Shown here: one piece after another, positions 7,900 to 18,113 of the stretch
How positions within the stretch are numbered: position 1 is the first letter of the stretch
Layout: each line of letters begins with the position of its first letter
From: Actinoplanes missouriensis 431
GTDB lineage: Bacteria; Actinomycetota; Actinomycetes; Mycobacteriales; Micromonosporaceae
Assembly (NCBI RefSeq): GCF_000284295.1
Contig: NC_017093.1
Location: 1,364,001-1,428,000, forward strand
Direction of reading: 5' to 3'
DNA length: 64,000 nt
The notes under the pieces: model-generated
Databases searched by the model: none
Told to the model about the DNA's origin: nothing
Seen by the model: the letters and a program-made list of their open reading frames with translations, nothing else
Program-made: the position numbers and the translations under genes

Positions 7900-9543
7900 A
7901 TGAATCTCGAACCACTCCTGTCCGACCGGCTTGCGCCTGCCCTCGAGGCGGTCGCCGGCGTCTGGATGGACCCGGCCGTCCGGGTGTCGCCGCACGCCGA
8001 CTTTCAGTCCGGTGCGCCGCTCGCTCTGGCCCGCACGCTGGGCCGCCCGCCCCGGGACATCGCCGCCGAGGTGGCCGCCAAGGCGGACCTCGACGGTCTC
8101 GCCGAGATCGCCGTCTCGGGTCCCGGCTTCCTCAACCTGACCGTCTCCGATCATTTCATCACCGAGGCGCTCGACGCGATGGCCGGCGACCGGCGACTGG
8201 GTGTCCCGCTGACCGGGGAGCCGCGGCGGATCGTCGTCGACTACTCCGGGCCGAACGTCGCCAAGGAGATGCACGTCGGGCACCTGCGGTCGACGATCAT
8301 CGGGGACGCGCTGGCCCGGATCCTTCAGTGGCAGGGGCACGAGGTGCTGCGGGTCAATCACCTCGGCGACTGGGGCACGCCGTTCGGGATGCTCATCGAG
8401 CACCTGATCTCGGAAGGCGCCGAGGGCGAGCATTCACTGGGCGACCTGACCGCTTTCTATCGCGCGGCGCGGGCCGAGTTCGAGGCGAGCGAGGAGTTCC
8501 GGACCCGGGCCCGGCTGCGGGTGGTGGCGCTGCAGTCCGGCGACCCGGCCACCCGCGTGCTGTGGCGGCGGCTCGTGGAGCGCTCCGAGCAGGCGTTCCT
8601 CGCCGTCTACGACAGGCTGGGCGTCGCCCTCGGCCCGGACGACTTCGCGGGGGAGAGCAGCTATCAGGACGCGCTCGCCGACGTGGTGTCCGATCTGGAT
8701 CGGGCCGGTCTACTGGTCGAGAGCGACGGCGCTCTCTGCGCGTTCCCGGCCGGCTTCACCGGCCGGGACCAGACGCCCACGCCGCTGATCGTGCGCAAGG
8801 CCGACGGCGGTTTCGGGTACGCGGCGACCGACCTCGCGGCCCTGCGCCACCGGGTCCGGGACCTCGGCGCGACCGAGCTGCTCTACGTCGTCGGGTCGCC
8901 GCAGCGGGCGCATTTCCAGATGGTCTTCGCGCTGGCCCGCGCGGCCGGCTGGCTGCCGGAATCGGTCAGCGCCGAGCACATCGGGTTCGGCTCGGTCCTC
9001 GGCGCCGACGGGAAGATGCTGAAGACCCGGGCCGGGGAGACGATCAAGCTGGCCGCCCTGCTCGACGAGGCGGTGGCCCGAGCCTCGGCGCCGGAGATCG
9101 GGCTCGCCGCGATCAAGTACGCGGACCTCTCCGGTGACCGGCGCGGCGACTACGTCTTCGACGTCGACCGGATGCTGGCGTCCACCGGGAACACCGGGCC
9201 CTACCTGCAGTACGCGTACGCCCGGGTGCGGTCACTGTTCGCGCGGTCGGACACCGTACCCGGGCCGGTTCTGCTTGATCACCCGGCGGAACGTGCCCTC
9301 GGCCTTGCGTTGCTCGGGTGGGAGCCTGCCGTGCGGAGCGCGGCGGAGCTCCGGGAACCGCACCGGCTCGCGTCCTACCTGCACGACCTCGCCGCGACGT
9401 TCTCGAGTTTCTACGAACGGTGTCCGGTGCTGCGGGCCGAGCCCGCGGTACGGGCGAGCCGGCTCACCCTCGCCGATCTGGTGGCGCACACCCTCCACAT
9501 CGGCATGTTTCTGCTCGGTATCCCGGTGTTGGAGGAAATTTGA
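7900..9543 (+). CDS. argS: Arginyl-tRNA synthetase
   Basis: A 547-residue class I synthetase that charges tRNA-Arg with arginine. An N-terminal Add-1-like region (residues 1-90) precedes DYSGPNVAKEMHVGHLRST (about 112-131), the ArgRS signature containing the HIGH-type HVGH. The KMSKS-equivalent is KMLKTRAGE near residue 373, followed by a DALR-type anticodon-binding domain (about 410-547) with SFYERCPVL. GAGG lies 7 nt before the ATG. The enzyme is on the short side for actinobacterial ArgRS, so it may be a second copy; I cannot see the rest of the genome. It is followed by the 5'-nucleotidase after 59 nt. Confidence 0.93.
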   Translation: MNLEPLLSDRLAPALEAVAGVWMDPAVRVSPHADFQSGAPLALARTLGRPPRDIAAEVAAKADLDGLAEIAVSGPGFLNLTVSDHFITEALDAMAGDRRLGVPLTGEPRRIVVDYSGPNVAKEMHVGHLRSTIIGDALARILQWQGHEVLRVNHLGDWGTPFGMLIEHLISEGAEGEHSLGDLTAFYRAARAEFEASEEFRTRARLRVVALQSGDPATRVLWRRLVERSEQAFLAVYDRLGVALGPDDFAGESSYQDALADVVSDLDRAGLLVESDGALCAFPAGFTGRDQTPTPLIVRKADGGFGYAATDLAALRHRVRDLGATELLYVVGSPQRAHFQMVFALARAAGWLPESVSAEHIGFGSVLGADGKMLKTRAGETIKLAALLDEAVARASAPEIGLAAIKYADLSGDRRGDYVFDVDRMLASTGNTGPYLQYAYARVRSLFARSDTVPGPVLLDHPAERALGLALLGWEPAVRSAAELREPHRLASYLHDLAATFSSFYERCPVLRAEPAVRASRLTLADLVAHTLHIGMFLLGIPVLEEI

Positions 9544-9602
9544 TCTTCGCGCAACACGACACCGATCGACCGATCGCCCCAACGAGCGTTAGGGTCCGGG
9601 GA

Positions 9603-11393
<1,791 letters not shown>

Positions 11394-11395
11394 CC

Positions 11396-11427
11396 GTCTC
11401 CGGGCGGGGCTGTCTCCGGGCGGGGCT
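11396..11427. repeat. 16-bp tandem repeat (2 copies plus partial) just after a stop codon
   Basis: GTCTCCGGGCGGGGCT occurs at 11396-11411 and 11412-11427, then a partial GTCTC. It begins 2 nt after the 5'-nucleotidase stop codon. Confidence 0.9.
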
Positions 11428-11447
11428 GTCTCACGGCCTCGCCCGGG

Positions 11448-12065
11448 TCAGTCGCCCAGCTCCCAGTGGCCGTTGCGATCGGCCTCCACGAACACCGAGG
11501 TCTCCCCGCCGGCGACAAGCGTGAACCGGCAGGCGTAGGTGCGCAGACCATCCGAGCCCCGATCGCCGGACGGGGTGCACCGCGGGTTCGTGACGGGCGC
11601 GCCGACCAGCTTCGCGATCCGGCCGTCGTCCAGGACGGTGTCCTCCAGCGCCGTGGTCACCTTCGTCTCCTGGACGTGCCGGTACGCGGGCAGCGCCACG
11701 CTGTAACCGAGCGCCGACCAGAATGCCGCGCCCGCCACCACCGTCACACCGAAGGCGATCCAGTACGGGGCTCGCTCCCGGCCGTACCGGCGGGCCCGCC
11801 CGGACCGCCGCATCGCCGCGATGACACCGAGCACGCTGAGGAAGAACGTCCAGAACACCACCGGACGCCAGGACGGCGCCAGCGGGCGGGCCGAGCCGTG
11901 CACCTCACCGGGGAACCGGACCAGTAGCTGGCCGTGCTTGTTCTGGGGTGAGCCGTACGGCGGGACCACCCCGCCGAACGGCAGCGTGGCCGGGTCCGGC
12001 GCGGCCGGCGGCGCCGGGTCGGGCGAGATCGCCCACGGCGGAGCGTCCGGGTTCTGGAGTGTCAT
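11448..12065 (-). CDS. Pro-rich membrane protein of unknown function
   Basis: About 205 residues. The first 75 are Pro/Ala-rich (cytoplasmic linker style), followed by two hydrophobic segments (WRPVVFWTFFLSVLGVIAAM and APYWIAFGVTVVAGAAFW) separated by a basic loop, and an extracytoplasmic C-terminal domain of about 80 residues with two Cys (PRCTPSG, TYACRF) that could form a disulfide. Start ATG 12065 has GGGAAGG upstream. It lies 71 nt downstream of the Ser/Thr kinase on the same strand, so it may be cotranscribed and could be a kinase target or partner; that is only position-based. Confidence 0.7.
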   Translation of the reverse strand: MTLQNPDAPPWAISPDPAPPAAPDPATLPFGGVVPPYGSPQNKHGQLLVRFPGEVHGSARPLAPSWRPVVFWTFFLSVLGVIAAMRRSGRARRYGRERAPYWIAFGVTVVAGAAFWSALGYSVALPAYRHVQETKVTTALEDTVLDDGRIAKLVGAPVTNPRCTPSGDRGSDGLRTYACRFTLVAGGETSVFVEADRNGHWELGD

Positions 12066-12136
12066 CGGGGACCTTCCCGGTAGCGGGACGGTTGCTACCG
12101 CCCCGCTCATCGGCCCCCACCCTCACGAGTTGAGGA

Positions 12137-13579
12137 TTATGGGGTTGCGCCCCCGCCCGCCCCGGTCGGCGTGGTGGTCGTGGTCCCGGGGTCGGGCTCT
12201 TCGGGTTCCTTGGGCGGCGTCGTGGTGATGGTCGGCTCGGTCGTCGGCTCCGTGGTGGCCGGGGTGGTGGGCGCCTTCGTCGTCGGCTCGGTCGTCGGCG
12301 GCGTCGTGGAGACCGCAGGCGAGGGCGAGGTGGACGACAACGACGGCGACGGGCTCGCCGACGCGCTCCGCGGGCGCTGCTTCACCGGCTTGCGGGAGGT
12401 CACCTCGGTGGACGGCTCCGCCTCCTCGCTCACCGGCGGCGGGAGCACCTCTTCGTTGATCTGCTCGTTCTGCTGGGTGGGCGAGGTGACCGGCTCCTTG
12501 TCGTCGCCCTGGTTGAGCACGAAGATCAGTCCGAGTCCGCCGGCCACCGCGAAGAGCGCCAGGATCGCGATCATCAGACCGCGCTGGGCGAGCGGCTGCG
12601 ACGACCGGGAGGCCGCCACCGGAACCTGCCGCGGCGCCGGGGAGACCGGCATCTGCGGCGGGAAGTCACGCGGGCGGGGCACCGCACGGGTCGGCGCCGC
12701 CGGGCTGAGCGGTGCGACCATCGACGTGCCGGTCAGCCGTTTCCAGTCCAGCGGGCCGGCCGCCGCGAACGCCGCCTCGGCGAACTCGGCAGCGCTCTGG
12801 AACCGGTCGGCCGGCTGTTTCGCCATCGCGCGGGCGATCAGCTGCTGGACCTCGAACGGCACGTGGTCGGGCAGGGGCGGCGGCTCGTCCTCCAGGTGAC
12901 GCAGCGCCACCTGCAGCGCGTTCTCCCCGTCGAACGGCGGGTGACCGGCGATGCAGTGGTACGCGACGGCGCCCAGCGCGTACACATCGGTGGCCGGCGT
13001 CAGGTCACCCTTGGCGACCTGCTCGGGCGCCATGTAGAGAGCGGTGCCGACGATCGCGTTGAGGCCGGTGACGCTGGTCAGCGCGTTCGACCGGGCGACG
13101 CCGAAGTCGATCAGGATGACCGCGCCGGTCGGTTTCACGATCAGGTTGCCGGGCTTGATGTCGCGGTGCACGATGCCGGCCTGGTGCGCGGCGTGCAGCG
13201 CGTCGGCGGCCTGCGCCACGATCGACAGGGTCTCGGTGACCGGGATCGGTCCCTCTTTCACCCGGTTGGAGAGCGGCTCGCCCTCGACGAACGCCATCAC
13301 CAGGTAGGCGACCTTCTCCGGGCCGGAGTAGTCGCCGTCGCTCGCGTAGTCGTAGACCTCGACCACACCCGGGTGCCGGAACGTGGCCATCATCCGGGCC
13401 TCGCCGTAGAACCGGGTGGCGAACTCCGGGTCCTCGAGCATCGCGGTGCGCAGCACCTTCACGGCGACGGTGCGGCCGAGCACCACGTCAGTGCCGCGCC
13501 AGACGTCACCCATCCCGCCGGTCGCGATGCGATCGTCCAACCGGTACCGGTTGTCCAGGAGATCTCCGGCACTGAGCAC
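12137..13579 (-). CDS. Transmembrane Ser/Thr protein kinase (PknB-type, no PASTA)
   Basis: A 480-residue Hanks-type kinase. Gly-rich loop GGMGDVWRG (near 20), catalytic VHRDIKPGNL (near 137) and DFG (near 155) are intact, as is the APEQ motif. A Pro-rich juxtamembrane region leads to one membrane segment (LMIAILALFAVAGGLGLIFV, about 337-356). The outer part has no PASTA repeats; it is a low-complexity Pro/Thr/Ser tail rich in TTP and EPTT, probably cell-wall-spanning and possibly O-mannosylated. Start is GTG 13579 with AAGG upstream, which puts the kinase domain at residue 10; upstream in-frame codons lack a site. Ligand and substrates unknown. Confidence 0.92.
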   Translation of the reverse strand: MLSAGDLLDNRYRLDDRIATGGMGDVWRGTDVVLGRTVAVKVLRTAMLEDPEFATRFYGEARMMATFRHPGVVEVYDYASDGDYSGPEKVAYLVMAFVEGEPLSNRVKEGPIPVTETLSIVAQAADALHAAHQAGIVHRDIKPGNLIVKPTGAVILIDFGVARSNALTSVTGLNAIVGTALYMAPEQVAKGDLTPATDVYALGAVAYHCIAGHPPFDGENALQVALRHLEDEPPPLPDHVPFEVQQLIARAMAKQPADRFQSAAEFAEAAFAAAGPLDWKRLTGTSMVAPLSPAAPTRAVPRPRDFPPQMPVSPAPRQVPVAASRSSQPLAQRGLMIAILALFAVAGGLGLIFVLNQGDDKEPVTSPTQQNEQINEEVLPPPVSEEAEPSTEVTSRKPVKQRPRSASASPSPSLSSTSPSPAVSTTPPTTEPTTKAPTTPATTEPTTEPTITTTPPKEPEEPDPGTTTTTPTGAGGGATP

Positions 13580-13813
13580 CAGTGGGACCTTATCTATCAG
13601 GCGGCCTGTGAGGGTGCCGCGGGAGGAAGCCGAATGCCGCTCAACTGTACAGATCTCCGCCAATCAGCGGGAGGTCAGCAAAGGCTGGCGCGGGGTCCTC
13701 GATATGGATGTTTCGCCCAGCGTCTCCCGCGTGTCCGGGCACGCGGCGCTCACCCACCGGCGTACCGCGCTCCTACGGTACGACAGTGGGTGTGTGCGAA
13801 ACCACTCCGGCGT

Positions 13814-14206
13814 TCAGCGCTCGTCGTACGTGGGGGTGACCACGACGGCGGTCTCGGCGAGCTCCAGCTCCTCGTTCTCCGCCTGCCGCTCCTGGGCGGC
13901 CCGGGCGGTGCTCGCGGCGGCCCAGCCGAGAGCGACGCCGACCAGCCCGATCGCGGCGATCAGGCCCCACGGGCGGGACGGCTTGCGGCCGGCCAGCGCG
14001 TTCGCGGCGGCGTTCGCGCGGGACCACGCCTCGTCTGTGACGGAGCTCACCCGGTCGCCGGCCTGGCTGGCAGCCTGTTTGGCCATCGTGCGGCTCTTGC
14101 GACCGGCCTTGCCGGCACCCTCCTCGGCGGTCGTCATCGCCGACGTGAGGTACTCCCAGGCTTGCTCGGCGGTCCGTTCTGCCCGGTTCTTCCTGCTCCA
14201 CGACAC
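13814..14206 (-). CDS. Single-span membrane protein of unknown function
   Basis: 130 residues: a basic, Ala/Thr-rich helical N-terminal region (about 70 residues) that looks coiled-coil or amphipathic, one membrane segment (GLIAAIGLVGVALGWAAAS), and an acidic C-tail ending in TPTYDER. The start is GTG with a very strong AGGAGGT 6 nt upstream. The pattern is common in small actinobacterial envelope proteins but I do not recognise a named family. Confidence 0.75.
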   Translation of the reverse strand: MSWSRKNRAERTAEQAWEYLTSAMTTAEEGAGKAGRKSRTMAKQAASQAGDRVSSVTDEAWSRANAAANALAGRKPSRPWGLIAAIGLVGVALGWAAASTARAAQERQAENEELELAETAVVVTPTYDER

Positions 14207-14489
14207 GGTTTTACCTCCTGCGGTGGCCCCTGCGAGCCAGCATGCCCCGGATCGAGGCCTGACAAACGTCCGGTGTGGACGGCATCACGGTTCCAAAACG
14301 ATTTGACGGTCCGCAGTACTGTTGACCTCGTTCACACGGGCCACTCAGGCGACTGACAGGTTCGGGGCCTAACCTTTCGGTCAGATTCACCGAACTTTCC
14401 GAGGGTGGTCCTGGCCTGCGAGTTCATCGGCTTGCCGGTGCCTGGACGACCTGCGAACAGAGGAAACAACGCCCGGAGGAGCTGGGCGG

Positions 14490-14849
14490 GTGGAGGGAAG
14501 AGGCGTGACGCTGTCGATAACGACGTCGACGCTGGCCAACGGCGCCATCGAGGTTTCGCCGCGAGGCGAGATCGACGTCGAGAACGCGTACGAGATCCGT
14601 GAAGCGGTGGGCGCGCAACTCGCGGACGCCAGCCCGGTCCGGATCGAGCTCAACATGCAGCACGTGACCTTCATCGACTCGGTGGGGATCAGCGCCCTCG
14701 TGGCCGCGTTCCAGCTCGCCGGGGTCAGTGGTGTGAAACTCGTCGTAACCCGGCCCAGCCGGTTCGCGCACCGGCAGCTCTGGGTGACCGGGCTGCTCGG
14801 CCTGTTCGGCAACCCACAGCCCCATGAGGAAGCCGTCACCACCGCCTGA
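14490..14849 (+). CDS. STAS-domain anti-sigma factor antagonist
   Basis: 119 residues forming one STAS domain. EVSPRGEIDVENAYEIREAV is the N-terminal strand-helix pair and FIDSVGISALVAA carries the DSxG signature; the Ser (near residue 69) is the usual phosphorylation site used by an anti-sigma kinase. The C-terminus RFAHRQLWVTGLLGLF is typical of actinobacterial BldG/ArsI relatives. Two GTG starts are possible (14490 after GGAGGA, 14505 after GGAGGGAAGAGG). No anti-sigma kinase or sigma factor gene is adjacent, so its partner is elsewhere. Confidence 0.87.
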   Translation: MEGRGVTLSITTSTLANGAIEVSPRGEIDVENAYEIREAVGAQLADASPVRIELNMQHVTFIDSVGISALVAAFQLAGVSGVKLVVTRPSRFAHRQLWVTGLLGLFGNPQPHEEAVTTA

Positions 14850-14851
14850 GA

Positions 14852-15718
14852 TCACAACGACGGGTCGTGGACGCGGACGGCGTCGACGTTGATCCTGATG
14901 TCGGTGTCCTCGTGCGGAGCCCGGATCGGGGTGACCACGGCGAAGTTCTCGGCGAGAGCCGCCAGGTCGCTCCCGGGCTCCAACTCCTCCTCGGCGGCCT
15001 GCACGGCCGTCCGGACGAAACCCTCGCCGGCCTCGGCGATGCTCATCTGCACCTGACCGAACCGGGCCAGATGCGCCTGGCGTAAGCCGCGGATGCCGTC
15101 CACGTGCAGATCCGGGACGTTCAGGTTGAAAACCGTCCCCGGCGGGGTGTGCAGCAACGACGGGATCATCCGTACGGCCAGGTCGGCGCCGCTGCCCCAG
15201 TGGTGCTGCTCGTCGTCGATCCGGTCCAGCGCGGCGATGGCGGCCCCGCCGCTCTCCGCGGAGGCGGCCGCCGGGGTGAGCACGTCCAGCGACACGGCCA
15301 GGCCGCGCAGACCGGCGTGCGAGGCGGTGAGGGTGGCACCCACGGTCCCGGAGTGCACCACCGCGGCGCCCGCGTTCGCCCCCCGGTTGATCCCGGAGAG
15401 CACCAGGTCCGGCGGCGGGCCGAACGCTTCGCGCAGGGCCAGGAGCACGATGTACGCCGGTGACGCCGCCACCCCGTACGCGGGAATGTGTTTTCCCCCG
15501 GTCAGTTCCCGCGGCTCTGACATGATCTTGCCCTCTTGCACCACCGCGGTCATCGCGGCGCTGCTGCCGCTGGATTCGCTCAGCGGCGCGGCCACCACCA
15601 CGTCGTAGCCCTCGTGTGCGACGGCGCGGGCCAGCCAGCGGATGCCCGGCGCCTCGATGCCGTCGTCGTTGGTGATCAGGATTCTCATCGGGGGTTGTTT
15701 GCCCGGCTTCGCGCTCAT
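14852..15718 (-). CDS. surE: 5'/3'-nucleotidase SurE
   Basis: 288 residues. ILITNDDGIEAPGI is the SurE metal-site signature (paired Asp), followed by PLSESSGSS (Ser/Asn ligands) and SGINRGANAG, all in family order. It would remove phosphate from nucleoside monophosphates. Start ATG 15718 has AAGAAGG upstream and overlaps the stop codon of the PfkB gene by 4 nt (ATGA); an internal ATG closer to the core has no site. The coupling to a sugar kinase suggests a joint role in nucleoside or sugar-phosphate recycling. It converges on the STAS gene with 2 nt between them. Confidence 0.9.
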   Translation of the reverse strand: MSAKPGKQPPMRILITNDDGIEAPGIRWLARAVAHEGYDVVVAAPLSESSGSSAAMTAVVQEGKIMSEPRELTGGKHIPAYGVAASPAYIVLLALREAFGPPPDLVLSGINRGANAGAAVVHSGTVGATLTASHAGLRGLAVSLDVLTPAAASAESGGAAIAALDRIDDEQHHWGSGADLAVRMIPSLLHTPPGTVFNLNVPDLHVDGIRGLRQAHLARFGQVQMSIAEAGEGFVRTAVQAAEEELEPGSDLAALAENFAVVTPIRAPHEDTDIRINVDAVRVHDPSL

Positions 15719-16659
15719 GATGCCTTCTTCATCGGAGTCAGGACGACTCGTTCGGTGAGTACGCGGACCGCGTCGACGTGGCCGGTGCCGAGTCCGTGCC
15801 GGGTGACGTTGAGGGCGCCCGCGGCCGCGCCGGTGCGCACGGCCTCCTCCATCGGGCCGCCGTGCGCGAGGACCGCGGCCACGCCGGCTGTCATCGAGTC
15901 GCCGGCGCCCCGGTGCTCGGCCGGAGTGAGCCGGGGGAGCGCGACGCTGAAGATCTCGCCGTCGATCAGCGCGAGAGCGCCCTCGTCGGCCCGGGAGACC
16001 AGGACCGTCTCGGCGCCGTGGTCGTGCAGGTGCTGCAGCGCCTTGATCAGCGAGGGCGTCGAGCCGTCCGGCGCGGTCCCGTCCGCGATCAGCTCCTCGT
16101 GGCTGATCTTCAGGACCGAGATGCCTGCCTCCAGCACCGCTGCCAGGTGCTTGCTGCACAGGTCGGCGATCACCTGGCAGCCGTTGCTGCGCAGGTCGGC
16201 GGCGAGCCGGCGGTAGACCTCCGGCTTGATGACCGACGGGTGCGCCGGGCCGCTCAGGATCGCCAGCCCGGCCCGCAGGCCCTCGGCGAGGGTCAGGTTG
16301 TAGAGCTCGTCGAGCTCGTGGCGGGAGAGCGGGGTGCCCGGCCGCTCGGCGATCTCCTGACGGGTCCCGCCGCGGCGGTCGTGCACATACCACCCGCTGC
16401 CGTGCTCGCGCATGACGAGCCGCAGCGTCACGCCGGGAAGCTCGGCGAGCAGCGGGCTGAGCACCCGGCCGACCTCGCCGCCGGCCGCGGCGCAGAGCGT
16501 CACGTGCGCGCCCAGCGACGTGATCATCCGGGTCTGCCAGATGCCCTGCCCGCCCGGATGGACGTGCAGCTCAGGCTCGTCGTGGTGTTGTTCGATGGTC
16601 ACCGTCAGCTGGGGCGCCGGCGCGAAGACCATGACCCGGCCGTCACTCATGTCTCGCAT
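15715..16659 (-). CDS. PfkB-family sugar kinase
   Basis: About 314 residues of ribokinase/1-phosphofructokinase fold. The anion-hole and catalytic-base motif is HRGAGDSMTAGVAA near residue 255; Met replaces the common Phe after DS. HPGGQGIWQTRMITSLG is the N-terminal Gly-rich substrate motif, in which Asn-Val of fructose-type kinases is replaced by a Gly-Ile-Trp-Gln stretch, so the substrate may be unusual. Start sites are weak; three ATGs lie within 27 nt (16650, 16659, 16677). Cotranscribed with surE. Confidence 0.82.
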   Translation of the reverse strand: MRDMSDGRVMVFAPAPQLTVTIEQHHDEPELHVHPGGQGIWQTRMITSLGAHVTLCAAAGGEVGRVLSPLLAELPGVTLRLVMREHGSGWYVHDRRGGTRQEIAERPGTPLSRHELDELYNLTLAEGLRAGLAILSGPAHPSVIKPEVYRRLAADLRSNGCQVIADLCSKHLAAVLEAGISVLKISHEELIADGTAPDGSTPSLIKALQHLHDHGAETVLVSRADEGALALIDGEIFSVALPRLTPAEHRGAGDSMTAGVAAVLAHGGPMEEAVRTGAAAGALNVTRHGLGTGHVDAVRVLTERVVLTPMKKAS

Positions 16660-16714
16660 TGTTATCTTTTCGCGCATCCGGCGTGGCATATCGCAAAAAG
16701 AACAGATGCCCCGT

Positions 16715-17026
16715 TTACAACTCCAGGCCACGCCGCGTCAGCACCCGAACCGGCTCGATCAGCTCGGGACGGGCGTGCAGCAACTCCTCAAGGCGCACCC
16801 GCCACTTACCCGCTTCCAGGTCGGTGGCGCCCCGGTCGCCGCCGGTGCGGGCGGCCTCGGTCGCCAGGTATTCGTGCGAGTCCATCAGGGCTTCGTAGAT
16901 CTCCTGGCCGAGCAGGTGGTGCGCCTCGGAGGCGAACACGTGGTACCCCGGTCCCGCCGCGGCGCGGACGAACGCGCGGGCGGCATCCCAGATCACGCGA
17001 GGCTGGTGGATGACGATCGTCGACAT
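16715..17026 (-). CDS. Conserved-looking small protein, function unknown
   Basis: 103 residues, soluble, mixed alpha/beta (MSTIVIHQPRVIWDAARAFV, then HHLLGQEIYEALMDSHEYLATEAAR). No motif I recognise. The gene lies 56 nt upstream of the PfkB-surE pair on the same strand and 40 nt downstream of the CDF exporter, so it may be part of either transcript. Codon use is like its neighbours. Confidence 0.6.
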   Translation of the reverse strand: MSTIVIHQPRVIWDAARAFVRAAAGPGYHVFASEAHHLLGQEIYEALMDSHEYLATEAARTGGDRGATDLEAGKWRVRLEELLHARPELIEPVRVLTRRGLEL

Positions 17027-17065
17027 GTATCGATCATCGCGCGCCGGGTGTGATGATCGCCACCC

Positions 17066-17980
17066 TCACCAGCCGGTCGGCGTACAGTGCCGGCTCGGTC
17101 CGGCCGGCTCCACCTGCAGCGTCGCGTGGTCGATCGCGAAGTCGGCGTGCAGCGCCTCGCGGGCCACGGTCAGCACCGCGCCGAGCTCGGCCGCCGGGTC
17201 GAGACGCAGGTGCGCGGAGGCCACGTCCATGCCCGAGGTGAGGGTCCAGACGTGCAGGTCGTGGACGTCACAGACGCCGGGCACGGCGGCCAGCCGCTCG
17301 CGGACGGCGGTGATGTCCAGATGCTCGGGTGCGGCCTGGACCAGGATCCGGACCGCGGACCGGCCCAGCGCGAACGTCCGGGGCAGGATCATCAGGGCCA
17401 CCACCACGGCGACGATCGGGTCCGCGTACGCCCAGCCGGTGAACCAGATGACCAGAGCGGCCACGATCACCCCGACCGAGCCGAGCAGGTCGCCGAGCAC
17501 CTCCAGGTACGCCCCGCGGACCCCGATGTTCTCCTTGGCTCCCGAGCGCAGCAGCGCGAAGGCGACCAGGTTCGCGAGCAGGCCGCCGACCGCGACCAGC
17601 AGCATCCACCCGCCCGGCACCTCGGGAGGGTCGGTGAACCGGCGCACCGCCTGGACCAGCACGAAGCCGGCGACCACGGTGAGCAGCGCGGCGTTGGCGA
17701 GCGCGGCGAGCACCTCCAGGCGGTAGAGGCCGAAGGTGCGGCCCGAGTCGCTGCCGGCCCGCCCGGCCGCGGTGATGGCGGCGAGCGTCATGGCGATCGC
17801 CAGAACGTCGGTGAACATGTGGCCGGCGTCGGAGAGAAGCGCGAGCGAGCCGGTGAGACCGGCCGCGATCGCCTCGCCGACCATCACCACGGTCAGCAGT
17901 GCTGCCGCCCACCAGAGTGATCTGCGGTGACGTGCCCCGCCATGCAGGACCGATACGCCGTGGTCGTGGCCGGCTCCCAT
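17066..17980 (-). CDS. Cation diffusion facilitator (CzcD/ZitB-type metal exporter)
   Basis: 304 residues. A His-bearing N-terminus (MGAGHDHG) precedes six membrane segments. LSDAGHMFTDVLAI in the second segment and YLEVLGDLLGSVGVI in the fifth provide the paired His/Asp metal sites of zinc-exporting CDF proteins. The C-terminal cytoplasmic domain (about 205-304) carries VHDLHVWTLTSG, a signature of the metal-binding ferredoxin-like fold. Start ATG 17980 has GGAAGG 8 nt upstream. It is divergent from a secreted protein gene, and an AT-rich dyad (18023-18044) between them looks like a metal-sensor operator. Confidence 0.9.
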   Translation of the reverse strand: MGAGHDHGVSVLHGGARHRRSLWWAAALLTVVMVGEAIAAGLTGSLALLSDAGHMFTDVLAIAMTLAAITAAGRAGSDSGRTFGLYRLEVLAALANAALLTVVAGFVLVQAVRRFTDPPEVPGGWMLLVAVGGLLANLVAFALLRSGAKENIGVRGAYLEVLGDLLGSVGVIVAALVIWFTGWAYADPIVAVVVALMILPRTFALGRSAVRILVQAAPEHLDITAVRERLAAVPGVCDVHDLHVWTLTSGMDVASAHLRLDPAAELGAVLTVAREALHADFAIDHATLQVEPAGPSRHCTPTGW

Positions 17981-18022
17981 GTTTTCTACCTTCCGTCGTC
18001 CCGCGGGCCGTCGCCAATATAT

Positions 18023-18044
18023 GTTCACATTGCAATATGTGCAA
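18023..18044. promoter_or_regulatory. AT-rich dyad, candidate ArsR/SmtB-type operator
   Basis: GTTCACAT-TGCAAT-ATGTGCAA, six of eight arm positions pair, in a local AT-rich patch. It lies 43 nt before the CDF exporter and 70 nt before the divergent secreted-protein gene. Confidence 0.45.
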
Positions 18045-18113
18045 TCGGTTGTGCCCGAGGCGACTACGGGTTGGAATCACCAATGACCCGTCCGCATTGG
18101 AAAGGAAGTATTT

